The notes under the pieces are model-generated. The model was not told the DNA's origin, searched no databases, and saw nothing but the letters and a program-made list of their open reading frames with translations. A program made the position numbers and the translations under genes. Shown piece after piece: positions 47,353 to 59,625 of a DNA stretch of 64,000 nucleotides. The first letter of the stretch is position 1; every line of letters starts with the position of its first letter. Source of the stretch: Camelus bactrianus (Eukaryota > Chordata > Mammalia > Artiodactyla > Camelidae); contig NC_133574.1 of NCBI RefSeq assembly GCF_048773025.1, forward strand, positions 9,441,501 through 9,505,500, given 5' to 3'.

Positions 47353-48500
47353 GTGACTTTTGGTGAGAGCTAACATGATGATTCCTGGGTGGGTCCTCCA
47401 CTGTCCCAGGCTGGAGTTCAGGCAGGATCACTGCCAGATTCCCCATGACTTTGGACCTGATCTCCCGCAGAGAAAGTGACAATTATTGGATTAAAATTAC
47501 CTGTCAAAATCCCTTCAGTTGCCTGTAAACTATACCACAGCAGGGGATGTCTCATTGGCCAGTCAACTGCCAGTCTCCCCTGATGCAAGGGACCAGCGTC
47601 GAGGGGGGCCCCAAGGTGGCCTGGCCAATGCACCTGCCTACATTGCTCTCCAGCCTTGGCTTCCTAACTTTGATGCTTTAAAAGCTCCCGTCCCTCTTCC
47701 CTCTGGCCTGGTGTGAATGAACAAGATCCCTGCACCCACCTGGGCTGAGGCCAGGCCACACACACAGCCCCATGCACACAGCCCACCATCTGCTGTCTAC
47801 CCCTGGGCTCAAGTGCACCCTCTGAACTCCCCCACCCCAAAGGTCCGCGTGCCCAGTGCCTCTGCCCTAGGGGTCCAGATCACCATCAGGACCATCAACC
47901 ACCCAAGGCCCACAGGCCAGTGGCTGGCAGCCTGGGATCACCCTGATCCATCGGGTCAGATGAGACACAGGGTGCGGGGATCAGGGTGCCAGGGCGGGAA
48001 TTGGAATCGCTTTCAGCCCAGCCTGCCTCGCCCTGTAGCCTCAGACATTAACTATGAACGTGCACACTAGGCTGGATCCCCCACTGGTGGCAGTAGTCAT
48101 CATTACTGGAGCCCGGATTTCCCCACCCCAACCACAGGGTGAGGGGTGAGGGATTCAGCTCAGGGTAGGGTTGCAGTCAGAGTGAAAGGGATCCCATGGT
48201 GAGGGAGTATAGGTTGAGGAGCGTGGGGCCCGCTCAGAGTGGAACTGACCTGGCTGAGAGGTGAGGGGGATTGTTTCAGGATGTTGGGGGTCCTGTGGTT
48301 AGGCATGAGGGTGTAGGGGCCTTAGGTTAGGACCTAGCAGGACGGAGTGTCAGGGCACGGACCTCAGTGTGAGGAGAAGAAGCCCTGTCTTCAAGGTCTT
48401 GTGGGAGACTAGGCCTGGCCAGTGGTGGGAGGGTAGTAATAGGGAGGGGAAGGTGAGCAGGGGAAGTGGGGCTGGCGGGGTGTGGCCTGGCCCAGGACAG
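47353..48500. other. Intergenic, GC-rich, no gene recognised
   Basis: The 47353-47720 part contains a CCAAT-like segment and 'tttaaaagctcccgtccc', which could be an LTR promoter region, but no termini are visible. The remainder is GC-rich with chance frames (for example 47717-48070). Confidence 0.35.
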
Positions 48501-48599
48501 TCGTGGTTCTAGTTCAGTGCCAGGACCCAGTCAGTGGCGGGGTGAAGGCTCTGGGGATGGAGACCCGGCGGGAAGAGCAGGAGGGGCCCCACCTGGCCC

Positions 48600-49185
48600 C
48601 TCCCGGCCCCAGTGGCCAGGTTCGGTAAAGCAGGAGACCCACCCGGGCGGTTTGCGCTGCAGGCGGGAGGAGGAGGGGCGCACACGCGCCGACGGACAGA
48701 CGCGCAGACGCCAGAAGCCGCCCAGAACACGTGGAAGCTGGCGGGAGCCGGGTGCTCCTGGACCAGCTCCTGGAAGAGGAACACGGCCTGGGGTCTGGGC
48801 CGCTGCTTGCCCGCGGCTCGGCTGCCGCTGCCGGGCAGTTAAGGGGGCGCTGGTGGGGGCGCACTGCTCGGGGAGCCGGTGGGTGAGGCGTGCGCTGTGC
48901 AGCTGAGGAGGCGCCCAGGGAGGGGTGCGGAGGTGAGGACCCGGCCGTGCGTCCCGTTAGGACTCTTAGGCGGGACCCAGCCACCGCTGTGGTTTGTGGT
49001 AACCCCGCTATTAGTAATTCCTGAACCCCGCGTTTTTGCCGCCGCTTATACCCGGGTTTAGGAGAGCAGGTACAGCCCCGGGAGGTGGGAGGGCGCCGGA
49101 CGGCTCCGGAGCATCTCTGACTGGTCCTCAGACCATGGCCTGCTCCTGGGAGGCGGGTGCGGTGCGGTCGCGGGGCCTCGGATGG
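48600..49185. promoter_or_regulatory. CpG-rich stretch (candidate CpG island)
   Basis: The densest CpG in the window: for example 'gcgcacacgcgccgacgg', 'cagacgcgcagacgccag', 'cttgcccgcggctcggc' and 'ggcgccggacggctccgg'. Frames on both strands stay open over 90-297 codons only because stops are rare in this composition. No first exon or known gene was recognised. It may be a promoter for a gene outside the window, a decayed copy, or part of the adjacent GC-rich repeat. Confidence 0.5.
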
Positions 49186-49965
49186 AATGGAGGCTTCCCC
49201 ATGAGAGCCCCAGGATTTGCTCCCATCTTTCCCACGGCCTGACCTTGGGGGCGGCCTGTAAAACCCCAGGTTTGTGGGACTCATATTACAGGTCAGTCTG
49301 CTCCTGGGAGGTGGGCTCGGTGCGATCAGTGTGCTGGGATGGCTGCAGAAGCAGTGGGAAATGGTCGCAACCCCCGCGCTCCAACAGGGCAGCCCCAATT
49401 CCGCCATCGCAGCCGCCGCCTTTCCCTGACAGCACAGAACCTGCCTTCCAGGAGCAGGCTGACCTGTAACCTGAGTTCCACAAAACTGGGGCAGCAGAGG
49501 CCAAGCTCAGGCCATGCGCTGGGGAGTTTGAAGCAAATCCACGGGCTCCCAATGGCAGACCGCAAACCTCGCCAATACCTTCGACCACACCGTGCCCTCC
49601 TACCAGAAGCAGGCTGACCTGCGGACCGTGCCTGGAGTAGCTGAGGACTAGCCCTGGACAGGCCGTGGGGGAGATGGGGGCAAGTCGACCAGCTTGCCAG
49701 GTCGCTGCCCATCTCCCTGCCACTGCCTCAGATTCGTGGATCACTTGTTTTCAAGTCAGTGGGTTCCTGAGAGACAGGCGCGGTGCAGTCAGGTGGCGGG
49801 GGCTGTGGGTAGGGGTGCTGCCCCAAGGGGAGTAGGTGGACTTGCTCCCATCTCCCCCAGGGCCAGACCTGGGGACGGCCTCTGCTGCCCCAGGTTTGCA
49901 GGACACATGTCATGTCAGCCTGTCCCTGGGAGGAGGGCTCAGTGTACTCGAGGCAGCCTCAGTGG
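49133..49965. repeat. GC-rich repeat units in both orientations
   Basis: A unit of about 160 bp starting 'cctgctcctgggaggcggg' occurs forward at 49133-49290 and partly at 49291-49360. It then occurs inverted at about 49437-49640 (the core reads on the minus strand as 'ggtcagcctgctcctgg') and forward again at about 49755-49955. Each unit carries the 'ggatttgctcccatct' and 'ctgccccaggtttg' segments or their complements. I do not know this family. Confidence 0.75.
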
Positions 49966-50049
49966 CTGACAAGGATTTTAGAAGTGGGCTCTAGCCCAGC
50001 ATAACTAAATCCTTTCTTCTCTTGCTTCCTCAGTTGGTGGCTGTATCGG

Positions 50050-51195
50050 CTTTTCCGTTATAGGTTATTGCTGGATAATGAACATAGGTTTCTGTGCTAT
50101 ACAGAAGAAACTTTATTTAAAATCTATTTTTCTATATAGTGGCTAACATTTGTAAATCTCAAACTCCCAAATTTATCCCTTCCCATCGCCTTTCCCTGGT
50201 AACCTTAAGATTGTTTTCTAAGTCTGCAAGTCTGTTTCTGTTTTGTAGATGAGTTCAGTGTCTTTTTCTTTCTTTTTTTAAATTGCACATATGAGTGGTA
50301 GCACTTGGTATTTTTCTGTTTCTGGCTGCTTTCACTTAGAATGACGATCTCTAGCTCCATCCATGTTGCTGCAGATGGTTTTATTTTGTCCTATTCATGG
50401 TACAGTAGTATTCCACTGTATAAATATGCCACAACTTCTTTATCCAGTCATCTGTTGCTACATTTAGCTTGCCTCCATGTCTCGGCTATTGTATACAGTG
50501 GTGCTATGAATACTGGGGTTCAGGTATCTTTTCACATTGGAGTTCTTTCCAATTATATAACCAGATGTGATATTGCTGGGTCATAGGGTAAGTCTACTTT
50601 TAGTTTTTTGAGGGATTTCCATGCTTTCCATAATGACTACACCAAATTGGATTCCCACCAGCAGTGTAAGAGTGTTCCCTTCCCTCTACAGCCTCTCTAG
50701 AATTTATCATTCATGAACTTCTGAGCGATGGCCATTCTGACTGGTGTGAGCTGATACCTCATTGTAGTTTTGATTTGAATTTCTCTGTTTATTAGTGATA
50801 TCGAGCATTTTTTCATGTGCCTATTGGCCATTTGTGTCTTCATTCGAGAAATGCTTGTTTAGGTCTTCTGCCTATTTTTGGATTGAGTTGTTTGTTTTTT
50901 TGTTATTAAGTTGTATGAGCTGTTTATATATTCTGAAAATTAAGGCTTTTTTAGTCGTATCATTTGCAAATATTTTCTCCCATTCGTAGGTTGTTGTTTC
51001 CTTTTGTTTTACTTATGGTTGCCTTTGCTGTGATGAAATTTATGAGTTTAATTACGTCCCATTTGTTTATTTTTTCCTCTTATTTCCATTGCCTGGGTAG
51101 ATTGCCCTAGGAGAACGTTGCTAAGTTTTATGTCAGATAATGTTTTGCCTATGTTTTCTTTTAGGAGATTTACCATGTCTTGTCCATCTGCAGCT
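50050..51195 (-). mobile_element. L1 LINE 3' part, reverse orientation
   Basis: The plus strand follows reversed L1: 'ttccgttataggttattgc', 'aaatctcaaactcccaaat', 'ctccatccatgttgctgc', 'ccggtca'-like blocks, 'gatggccattctgactgg', 'gcctattggccatttgtg' and 'ttctcccattcgtaggttg'. Similar extent to the copy at 25283. Confidence 0.85.
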
Positions 51196-51199
51196 TAAG

Positions 51200-52040
51200 C
51201 CTGTACTCTAGATCTGTGCTTCAATTTTGAATTTGAGCTTCTTAGAGAACACCTACTCTTAGCTTATATGTCAGATTCAACATGTCTAAAGCTGATTTCA
51301 TAATCTTTTTTCTTGCAGCGTCTCCACTTATTCAGTGGGATAATCATTTTCCCGGTCTTGAATACCCAAAGGTTTGGAATGATCTTTGATTTATATTTCT
51401 CCCACCACCCTCCACATATTTTCGGCTTCTGGAACTGTATGATTTTGGTTTCAAGTGTCTATTCTGATTGCTGATACTCTGATGAAGAGCTTTCATCCCT
51501 GATACATGAATTTTTCCTTCTGCTGAATTCTTGGATATTCTCTCCCCCCCTTTCAGTCAACCTACAGTTTTGAAACTCCAACATCTAGAGTCAAGTCAAA
51601 GACTTACCACAACCAGATCTCAGCCAGGTAGTCTCGACCCTCCATCATTTTAGACTTACCTTATGTGTTCCAATCATTATGTGACTTAGCCTCCTAGGGT
51701 AACCTGTGCCTTATTAAAAACCAGGAGTCACCAGCATTTTCCTATCCAGTCCTCAGTTAAAACAGCTTAGAATTGCCCTGAGAACTAGTTGGAGCCCCAC
51801 CCACTTCATAGAGTCTTCCCTATTTACTCCAAATACTTCTAGTTCCTCTCTGTATTCCTTCAGTGTTTATGATCGGTAGCCTGTAATCTTGGCTTTGAGT
51901 ACTGACTTGGTACCATTCCCGGGTGGTTTCCAATGTATCTCCTCACTTAGCTGGTAACTGGAGAAGACTCCCTTGTTCAGCCTCCTTTATACCCCTCACC
52001 CTGCTTAACATCGGGCAATAGCAGGCATCCAGGCAGTGCT
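51200..52040 (+). repeat. L2 LINE fragment
   Basis: Blocks equivalent to the L2 ORF2 end ('gattcaacatgtctaaagc', 'tgatttcataatctttt', 'tggaatgatctttgattt'), then C/T-rich L2 3' sequence. It is forward and old. Confidence 0.5.
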
Positions 52041-52299
52041 TACCAACTTTACTTATTTGCAGGGGTGGTGGTGTGGATTATAGCTAATAACTATTAATTC
52101 AGTGTTGCAATTAAAAAAGAAAGCCAAGAAAATCCATAAAACTTTATCTCCATGTTCAGTTTAGTGCTTTACCTCAACAGTTTCCTTAACTCTGTGTTTA
52201 CATTCACATAGTGTTCAGTGCTTGTACGGTTCCCTGAGGCAAGCAGGTGAGATATCATTATGTTTGACTTTCGCATTACATTTCATATTGGATATATTT

Positions 52300-52440
52300 G
52301 TGCAATGACAAAACCTTCTTTTATAAGTAAACAGCCGGAAGCCCAGAGAGACTAACAGCCTAACCCAGGGTCACCGGGTTAGTGTTTGGCACAGACCAGG
52401 ACCACGGTTCACATCTTCCAGCTTCTCCTCTTCCAGTGCC
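52300..52440 (-). repeat. MIR SINE fragment (reverse)
   Basis: The run 'ccagagagactaacagcc', 'taacccagggtcaccgggtt' and 'agtgtttggcacagacc' is reversed MIR. The 94-codon plus frame at 52386 starts inside it. Confidence 0.6.
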
Positions 52441-55400
52441 TTTTCATTCCAGTGCTGGGAAATGTAGCCCCATCAGCCAAACGTTCAAGTCACATTGCTG
52501 CCCCTTTACCTGCCAGTGATGGCAGTGCTACAAAAAGTGGTAAAGGAGAAAGGTCAGAAATAGGAGTGATGAAAGACATGGAAGTGCTGGAAATGGATCC
52601 TCAACCTCCTCCTCCCTATTTGAGCGCCTCACAAGTGTCCTACTCTGACAGTGCTGTTCATTGTTTATGACATAGTCTTTAAAATCAGACTGATTTTTTA
52701 TAGGACATGCTTTTATCCTGGTCCCTTTCCTGCTAGTAGTCACTAGTAGAAAGTGCCTGACTGTGCTGTTTGTCACGTAGGTGGGAGGGAAAGTGGGAGA
52801 GGGAGCAGGTTGAACTGAAGCCGAGCTTTTTACAGCTCTGTTGTTTTAGGACCGGAGCAGTTCCACTCTTCCTTTCATCACCTTTCCACCTCCGAGTCCC
52901 AGCCACCCACTCCTGCCTGCTTCCCCACATGCCACATCCTGGGGGAGGACAGGGTGGTGGGCAATGCCCTCTCTGCCCTCCGCTTTGGGAGGTGAAGGAG
53001 TCTGCTTTAACTTTTGAGCTGTTTTGGTAATTGGGCTTTTCCAGCTTTTCTAGACATCTCCTATCTAGCTCTGAGAAATTGGAGATGTAACTTAACCATA
53101 CATGGACTCTACTAATGTATTCAGTGGCATTAATGTGATGTTGTCTGTAAGGTGTTCTGTGACTGGATAGGAGGTTTTTTGTCTCACAGGATGCTTCACA
53201 TCCAATTCTAAAGACCTACAGGCTGCAGGTGTAATTCAAGTTCTTACATGTCTGTAAGGCAGACATGAACATTATTTGGTAATATGACCATATGTTCATT
53301 GATTACGGTTAGTCCGCCGGCTCTGTATCTAATAAAAGTTTAAATTCCAAAAGCTTGAAGAAAATTTGCGGAACATGTCTTTTTGCCTGTAAGTAGTTGC
53401 AAAAACTGAAATCACATCTCTACCACAGGCCACAGTGTTTTCCAGTAGAGAAAGCCCTCTACTTTTACAATCTGTAAGTAATGCGGTGGTTCTTTGGGTG
53501 AGCTGAGGGATATCAGAGTATTTTGTTGGAAAACTAGAGTGGCATGACAAGTATTCTGGGACTGGTTACAGTTGAACCTCTACTTCCTATATCCTGGACT
53601 GATTACAGAGGCAATGTTAGTGCAGTAACCAGCTCCTGAATGCAAGTGTAGCTAGGAAGACAACAGAGAAAATAGAAGGGATATAAAGTAATGGAGGGAC
53701 TTCATAGCAGTACAAATGGTGACTTTGACGCCACCAGCTGCTGACGTGGACTTGGCAGGAATTTGTGAGAAGTGGTGAGTGTCTTTGCAAGCAGGATTGT
53801 CCTGCATGTCCTGCAGCTTTTGGGGTGAACAGGCAAAGGGGAGAGCAGATATGGTGGCCACCCTGGGGCTATTTGTGTCTTGAATGTGAAAATATCTGGT
53901 CCCTTGTTCAATTTTGCAGCCACAACTTCACATGACTCAGGGCATAATTTCCACCAGAAAACCATAAAAACATAAAGAACCTCTGTTTCCCAAAGTGTTT
54001 GTCCTCGATCTGAGATGATTGTCCTGTGGTGGGAGGTAAGTGGGCGGTGGGGCCTATTACATCACCCCCTTTCACTAAAAGTCTACGTCACTGTTTTTCA
54101 CCCCACTCCTAGTGTTGCTGTCATTCTATTACACCTAGACCTGTGAGACGGGCTTGCTTGAATCCTCATGTGAAGAGGGACGGTTATGTGCAGTTTAAAA
54201 AAATTGCTTGGGTCATGGGGTCCTATGTTCTCTCCATTGGAAATTACTCTTCCAGAGCAAATAGTATGCATCTATAGAAACTACATTTTTTGTAAGATGT
54301 CTTCAGAAGTTTTGCAGTAGGTTTAAATATTTGCTTGGTGATGGCGTCTTGATTGTTTGAAGGTGCAACCCTCACTAGGGGCTTTGCTTCCTGTCTGAGA
54401 TTTCCTTTACTGACAGTAGAGTGTTCGTAGGCAGAGTTAGAAAGTTACCTGGTCTGAGAAGCCGAATTTGCCCACAGCTGGGAATTGGCAGAAGGGTCAG
54501 TTATGGAAGGAAGGCTTTAGGAGTATCTGGTAGCAGAGTTCTGGGATCCAAACTTGGGAAACCTCAGCTTTTGTAGAGTATGTTCTGTAACAAAAGGCTA
54601 TTGGATAATTTTAACACTTGTTATGGGATGTAGAGTTGGGGAAAGACTTAAAAGAGAAATAACCTTAAAAAAGAATCTCCAAATATTTTAAAGAAGACAG
54701 TTCTCAGAATGAGAGCTTTTCTGGAAAAGACTAGTTCTTCACTTCACAGGGGAAGCAGGGAGCAGGTGTAACTGCACTTACGGTAACTTAGAAGGTAAAC
54801 TTCACCCTCCCACTTAGCTGTGTCCTGGTGTCCGTTCATCTTCCACATCTGTAGTTTTAGACATGACGTGACATTTTCTGGTACTGCATTCTGCTTCTGA
54901 GTGAGAGACTGACACAAAGTCACATAGCAACTGAAAAATTGCGCTAAGGGCTTTATTGTTAAAAATGTGGACCTGTGGCAGGGTGCTGCATTTGCAGGTG
55001 ACTTTCGGTACAGAGAACACTTAAAAGAATGCAGTGTTATTTCTTTTTTTATTCCTTTAAGCCTTTGAATAGAAGGTTTTCTTTGCAGAATTTCTGGAGT
55101 ACATCAGAACAAGCAGGAACTAAAAATAGCTTTAAGAATGTACCAGTATAGACGTTGCTTATAGTATGGCATCTGTCTTAAAGTTAATTCTTTAAAGCAG
55201 GAAGTTGTAACTCTGAATTTCTTAAGCAAATATAAACATTCTTGACTCTTAATGACATTCTTTGTGCGGTGAAGCTGCTTTTGCTTCCATTCTGAACATT
55301 GAAAGGCCTTCTATGATACTTCTACCAGTCCTCAATATTTTATTTTCCCTCTGTTGTGAACTTGTTATTAAACTTGAAGCAGATATAAATACCATTAACT

Positions 55401-55645
55401 TGCTACATATGTAGATATTCAGTGTTACATAGTCAGAAAGTTTGTGTACATCACACGTATCTACATAATTCCCCCCTTTCCAACTGTGTTCCTTATGAAA
55501 GGATGGTGGGAAATGGCATTATGGGGATATGTCTTACACTACACAGTGTTTCCCCTGTTCCCTTTATCAGATCTGGATGTTCTTTCATCTTTCGGTTTCT
55601 AGACTTACTAGCTCTTTTTCTTAAGCGAGGTGTAACTCATCCCCC
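52441..55645. other. Intergenic, no gene supported
   Basis: A plus frame to 52670 ends EMDPQPPPPYLSASQ and looks mildly protein-like, and an AATAAA lies near 53330. I find no splice structure, family match or poly-A tail to make it a gene or retrocopy. The rest is unique-looking sequence. Confidence 0.35.
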
Positions 55646-55690
55646 TGCACACACACACATGCGTGTACACACACACACACACACACACAC
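55646..55690. repeat. (CA)n microsatellite
   Basis: Two CA runs separated by 'atgcgtgt'. Confidence 0.9.
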
Positions 55691-55919
55691 ATATTCTGCC
55701 GTAGGGAGTAGCGTGCACCATCCCATTCTCCCACTCCAGCTCTGATCCCACCCACTGGAGGCAGTGTCTTGCACGAATTCATTTGTAAGTTCCATTTTAA
55801 AACTCGAGTGGTCGGGAAATAGGACTGATATCCACACCTAGTAGGCAGGCCCTCAAGGATAACTTCTATGGTTAATGCCAGGTTATCTTAATGTTTGAGT
55901 ACCTGGGTTTCATGTCTTC

Positions 55920-56920
55920 CTGTACCACCTGTTGACCCATGATTCCCACATTTCTGTCTCCCGCTAGACTTTTTCTCTCCAACTCTGGACTCTTACAATA
56001 TTCTGTTGATTTGACATCTTCACTTGGAACTCTAATATCTTAAGACCAACATGTGTTAAAACAGCTCTTGGTCCTCCTACCCCCCAAACTGGTTCTTTCT
56101 GCAGCCTCCCCTATTCAGTTAGTGGGAACTTAATCCTTCCAGATGCTTGGGTCAAAAATCTTGGAGTTATTCTGACTTTCACTGACATACCACTAGAATT
56201 CTGTCTATAGATCTGGTTTAACACTGCCTTTAAAACATACCCAGAGCCCAGCCACTTCTCACCATGGCTCCTGCCTCCACTGCTGCTTCCCTGCCCTGAG
56301 CCACTATCCTCTTCTCCTGCACAGCCCTTCTCAATGGCTTCCCTCTTTTAATCTCTGAACCATTTCGACTATTCTCACCTGGCACTCAAGTGAGCCTTGA
56401 ATACCTAAGTTAGATTGTGTCGTCCTCTTGCAGTGCCTCCCCATTTCACTCCAGGTAAAAGCCACAGTCCTTACAACGTCCTCCAAGGCCGTACAGGATC
56501 TGCACTGACCCTTCTCCGCAGCTCCAGCTGTGCCCCCATTCTGGAACATGCAAGGTGCGTGCTGGCCTTGGTGATGGTTATTAAGTCCACCTGGGACTTC
56601 TCACCTCCTAGTCATAGTCCTAACCTCAGTCCTCTGTGTGGCCTGCTCTGGTATTTAATACAGCATCACCCTTATCCCATACTCTCAACCCTATTTACCT
56701 TGCCCTTTTTTCTTTTTTCCATGGTTCCTCTTTCCTAACATGCCACCTCCTCTGCTGCTCTGTTGTGTGAATTGTCATCTCCAACCCCCACCCCAGCTAA
56801 ACCCCAACAAAGCTCTGTGAGGACAGGACTTTTGTTTTGTTTATTGATCTATTCCAAGTGCCTAGACTAGTCCTGGGTACATAGTAGGCAGTCAAAAATT
56901 ATTTGCTGAATAAATTAAAA
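55920..56920 (+). repeat. L2 LINE, ORF2 end and 3' UTR
   Basis: Clear L2 order: 'tttgacatcttcacttgg', 'aaaaatcttggagttattct', 'agcccagccacttctcacc', 'gtgcctccccatttcactcc', 'aaagccacagtccttacaac' and the terminal 'gggtacatagtaggcagtc' with 'tgctgaataaat'. It is forward, and the coding part is decayed. Confidence 0.75.
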
Positions 56921-57379
56921 GACTATTTTAAAGCTGAATCATCCTTTCAGGAAAGGGTGAGGAAAGGAAGCTGCATGAAGGAAAATGGCGCAGTAAATAA
57001 TGATATTTGCCTCTTGTTCTTTGTGTGATATATATGTGTTTTAGTCTTAATTTGGTATCCCAGTTTCTTAATTTAATGGCTGTATTAAGGTGCAATTTAC
57101 AGGCCATAAAATTCACACATTATAATTGTTCAAGTCAGCCATTTTAGCTATTTCTAGAGTTGTGCAACTGTGTCCCCAAAATGTCCCCTTGTGTCCATCC
57201 ATATGCAGTTCGCCCTCCCCTCAGTGGTACCCTGATATTATATTTTTTTGTTTTTTTGGCAATCACATCTCAAAAGAATAATTTACACAGGAGTACTAAT
57301 ATAGCTTTGCACTTTTAGAAATGACACACTTAAATATGAAATCAGCAGTCATTGCTGAATGTAGGTAGCAGTATCAGAC
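56921..57379. other. Intergenic, no gene
   Basis: Unique-looking AT-rich sequence. Nothing recognised. Confidence 0.4.
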
Positions 57380-57560
57380 ATTGGTGAGAAGAATGGACTT
57401 GAGTGTCACACTGGCTGCAGTCTTACCCAGCTCCACCATTTACCAAGTTACCCAAATTATTTTCTGCCCCAAGCTTTTTATCTGTTATATGGGGGTAATA
57501 ATAGCAGCTTACAGAGTTGTGAGGATTAAGAAAACAGGGAAACAAAATTTAGTATAGTGG
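57380..57560 (+). repeat. MIR SINE fragment
   Basis: The run 'ccagctccaccatttaccaa', 'ttttatctgttatatgggg', 'gtaataatagcagcttac' and 'agagttgtgaggattaag' follows MIR, forward. Confidence 0.75.
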
Positions 57561-57966
57561 CCAGCTTATGTTAGTACTTAAAAAATAGCCTTGCAGGTAG
57601 ACAGCAAAATTCAAATCAGTTTCTAAAGTATGTGTAAAATATGATCTAGTTCCTGCCTGGTTTGTAAACACGTATGCTTACTGCAGAATGTAAAAGCAGG
57701 CTAATATCCAACAGAAAAGATCATTTCTCAGCATTTCTTTCAAATGTAGTTGCAAAATCATTTTTACTAAATTTTCTGTGCCCATCTCTGACAGAGCTTT
57801 GACAGCAGGGAGGTAATTATCTACTTTTCTGTTAAAATCATGCTGACCATCAGAAAGTGTTCTGAATTATATTTTAGCCTTTATGTTGGGAAATACTGTG
57901 AGACTTCTTCAAAATTAATGGGGGGACGGGCATTCATTGTAGCTCTTGTAGCCTGATAAGCCTGCA
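57561..57966. other. Intergenic, no gene
   Basis: AT-rich sequence, no motif. Confidence 0.4.
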
Positions 57967-57976
57967 CTAAATTATC

Positions 57977-58139
57977 ATTTTTAAACTTTTAATTAAAATT
58001 AGTTAATTAATTTTTTGCAGGGGTGTGGTAATTAGATTTTTACTTATTCATTTTATTTTTAGAAGAAGTACTGGGGATTGAACCCAGGCCCTTGTGCATG
58101 CTAAGAATATGATCTTTCACTTGAGCTATACCCTCCCCC
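57977..58139 (-). repeat. Camelid-type tRNA SINE (reverse)
   Basis: Minus-strand reading gives 'gggggagggtatagctcaag' and the B-box region 'cctgggttcaatccccagt', with the A-rich tail seen as T-rich sequence at the low-coordinate end. It is flanked by a perfect 10-bp target duplication CTAAATTATC (57967-57976 and 58140-58149 with one base of overlap uncertainty). Confidence 0.88.
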
Positions 58140-58149
58140 CTAAATTATC

Positions 58150-58500
58150 TTTAATAAGGACTTTTTCTCTGTTTTGTTATTTTCTTTTATGTACAGATGC
58201 ACAAAGCAGGGTCATCAGAATCCTCTCAATTCCAAAGATGATAATAGTGAAAAATATTGCACAGTGACAGTGAATCCTTGGCATATGAAGAAAGATTGTA
58301 AAGTCCTGAATGAATTAAGAAGTTATTGTTAAATTAACATACATGTAACCATGGCTCTCTTACCTTTATTTTTCACCTTATAATGAAGATACTCCACACC
58401 CGTCAAGGTTGCTTTGTTTGATACAGGGAATATCTAAAGCCTTTTCTGCAAGTTTTTTAAATAAGTAAGAGCAGGTAATTTATCAAAAGTGGAAATGGTG
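58150..58500. other. Intergenic, AT-rich
   Basis: No gene or repeat recognised. Confidence 0.4.
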
Positions 58501-58502
58501 TA

Positions 58503-58795
58503 ATCTGCTCTGTCTAGTATGGTAGCCACCGACCACATGTGGCTCTTGTGAATTGAGATGTTTTATAAGTGCAAAATACGTAATAGATTTTCATGACTTC
58601 ATACAACAAAAATAATGTAAAATATTTTTTAATAAGTTTTAAAAGTATTTATCACACTTTTTAAATGATAGTATATTGGATATTTTGAGATAAATATAAT
58701 TATTACTGGAATTAATTTCACTTGTTCCTTTTTATTTTCCAAATGGGATTATTGGAAATTATGATTTGCACTATGTTTCTATTGACAGTGCTGGC
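58503..58795 (-). repeat. hAT-type non-autonomous element
   Basis: The left end 'ctctgtctagtatggtagcc' with 'accgaccacatgtggctct' and the right end 'ctattgacagtgctgg' are the two termini of a common mammalian hAT element (consensus ends of the CAGTGCTGTCCAATA type), with an AT-rich middle. The exact family name is not recalled. Confidence 0.6.
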
Positions 58796-58834
58796 TTGTA
58801 AATTATTGCAAATAATATGAAAAGAAAACTTTGA

Positions 58835-59625
58835 TTAAAAATTTTGTAATTGAGTAGTTGATTTACATCCTAGTATTTTCAGGTGTACAACACAGAGGCT
58901 CAACATTTTTATAGATTATATTCCATTTAAAGTCACCATAAAATAATGGCTATATTTCCCTGTGCTGTATGATGCAGCCCTGTAACCTATCCATTATATA
59001 CGTAGTAATTTTTACCTCTCAATCCGCTACTCCCTTCCTGCCTCCCCTCTCCTCCTTCTCCCCATTGGTAACCACCAGTCTGTTCTGTGTACCTGTGAGT
59101 ATATTTCTGTTTTATTATAGTCATTAATTTGTTTTATTTTTTAGATATACATATAAGTTAATACATAGAATAATTGTTTTTCTTTCTCTGACTTATTTCA
59201 CTTAACATAATACCCTGTAGGTCCATCCATGTTATTGCAAATGGCAATATTTTATCTTTTATGGGTGAGCAGTATTCCATTGTGTGTGCATGTGTGCGTG
59301 TGTATATATGTGTTTATATATATGTATATATACATATTTATATAATATACCACACCTTCATTATCCAGTCATCTGTCAGTGAACATTTGGGTTGTTTCAG
59401 TGTCTTGGCTATTGTAAATAGTGCTGCTGTGAACATTGGGGTGCATGTGTCTTTTTGAATTATATTCTTCTCCAGACATATACCCATGGATGGGATTGCT
59501 GGATGACATGGAAATCTATTTTTAGTTTCTTAAGGAACCTCTATACTGTCCTCCATAGTGGCTGCACCAATTTACATTCCCACCAACTGAGTAGGAGGGT
59601 TCCTTTTTCTCTTAAAAGGTCAAAA
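58835..59625 (-). mobile_element. L1 LINE 3' part, reverse orientation
   Basis: Plus strand: 'gagtagttgatttacatcc', 'tttccctgtgctgtatgatg', 'ggtccatccatgttattgc', 'gggattgctggatgacatgg' and 'ctgcaccaatttacattcc'. It holds a TG/TA simple run at 59278-59345. Truncated and decayed. Confidence 0.85.

Noticed and set aside
48514-49407. 297-codon minus-strand frame
   Set aside because: It lies in CpG/GC-rich DNA where stops are rare, overlaps open frames on the other strand and enters the inverted GC-rich repeat. No domain recognised.
52386-52670. 94-codon plus frame with a hydrophobic start resembling a signal peptide
   Set aside because: The hydrophobic start is encoded by reversed MIR sequence. 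The rest has no family match, poly-A tail or splice structure.
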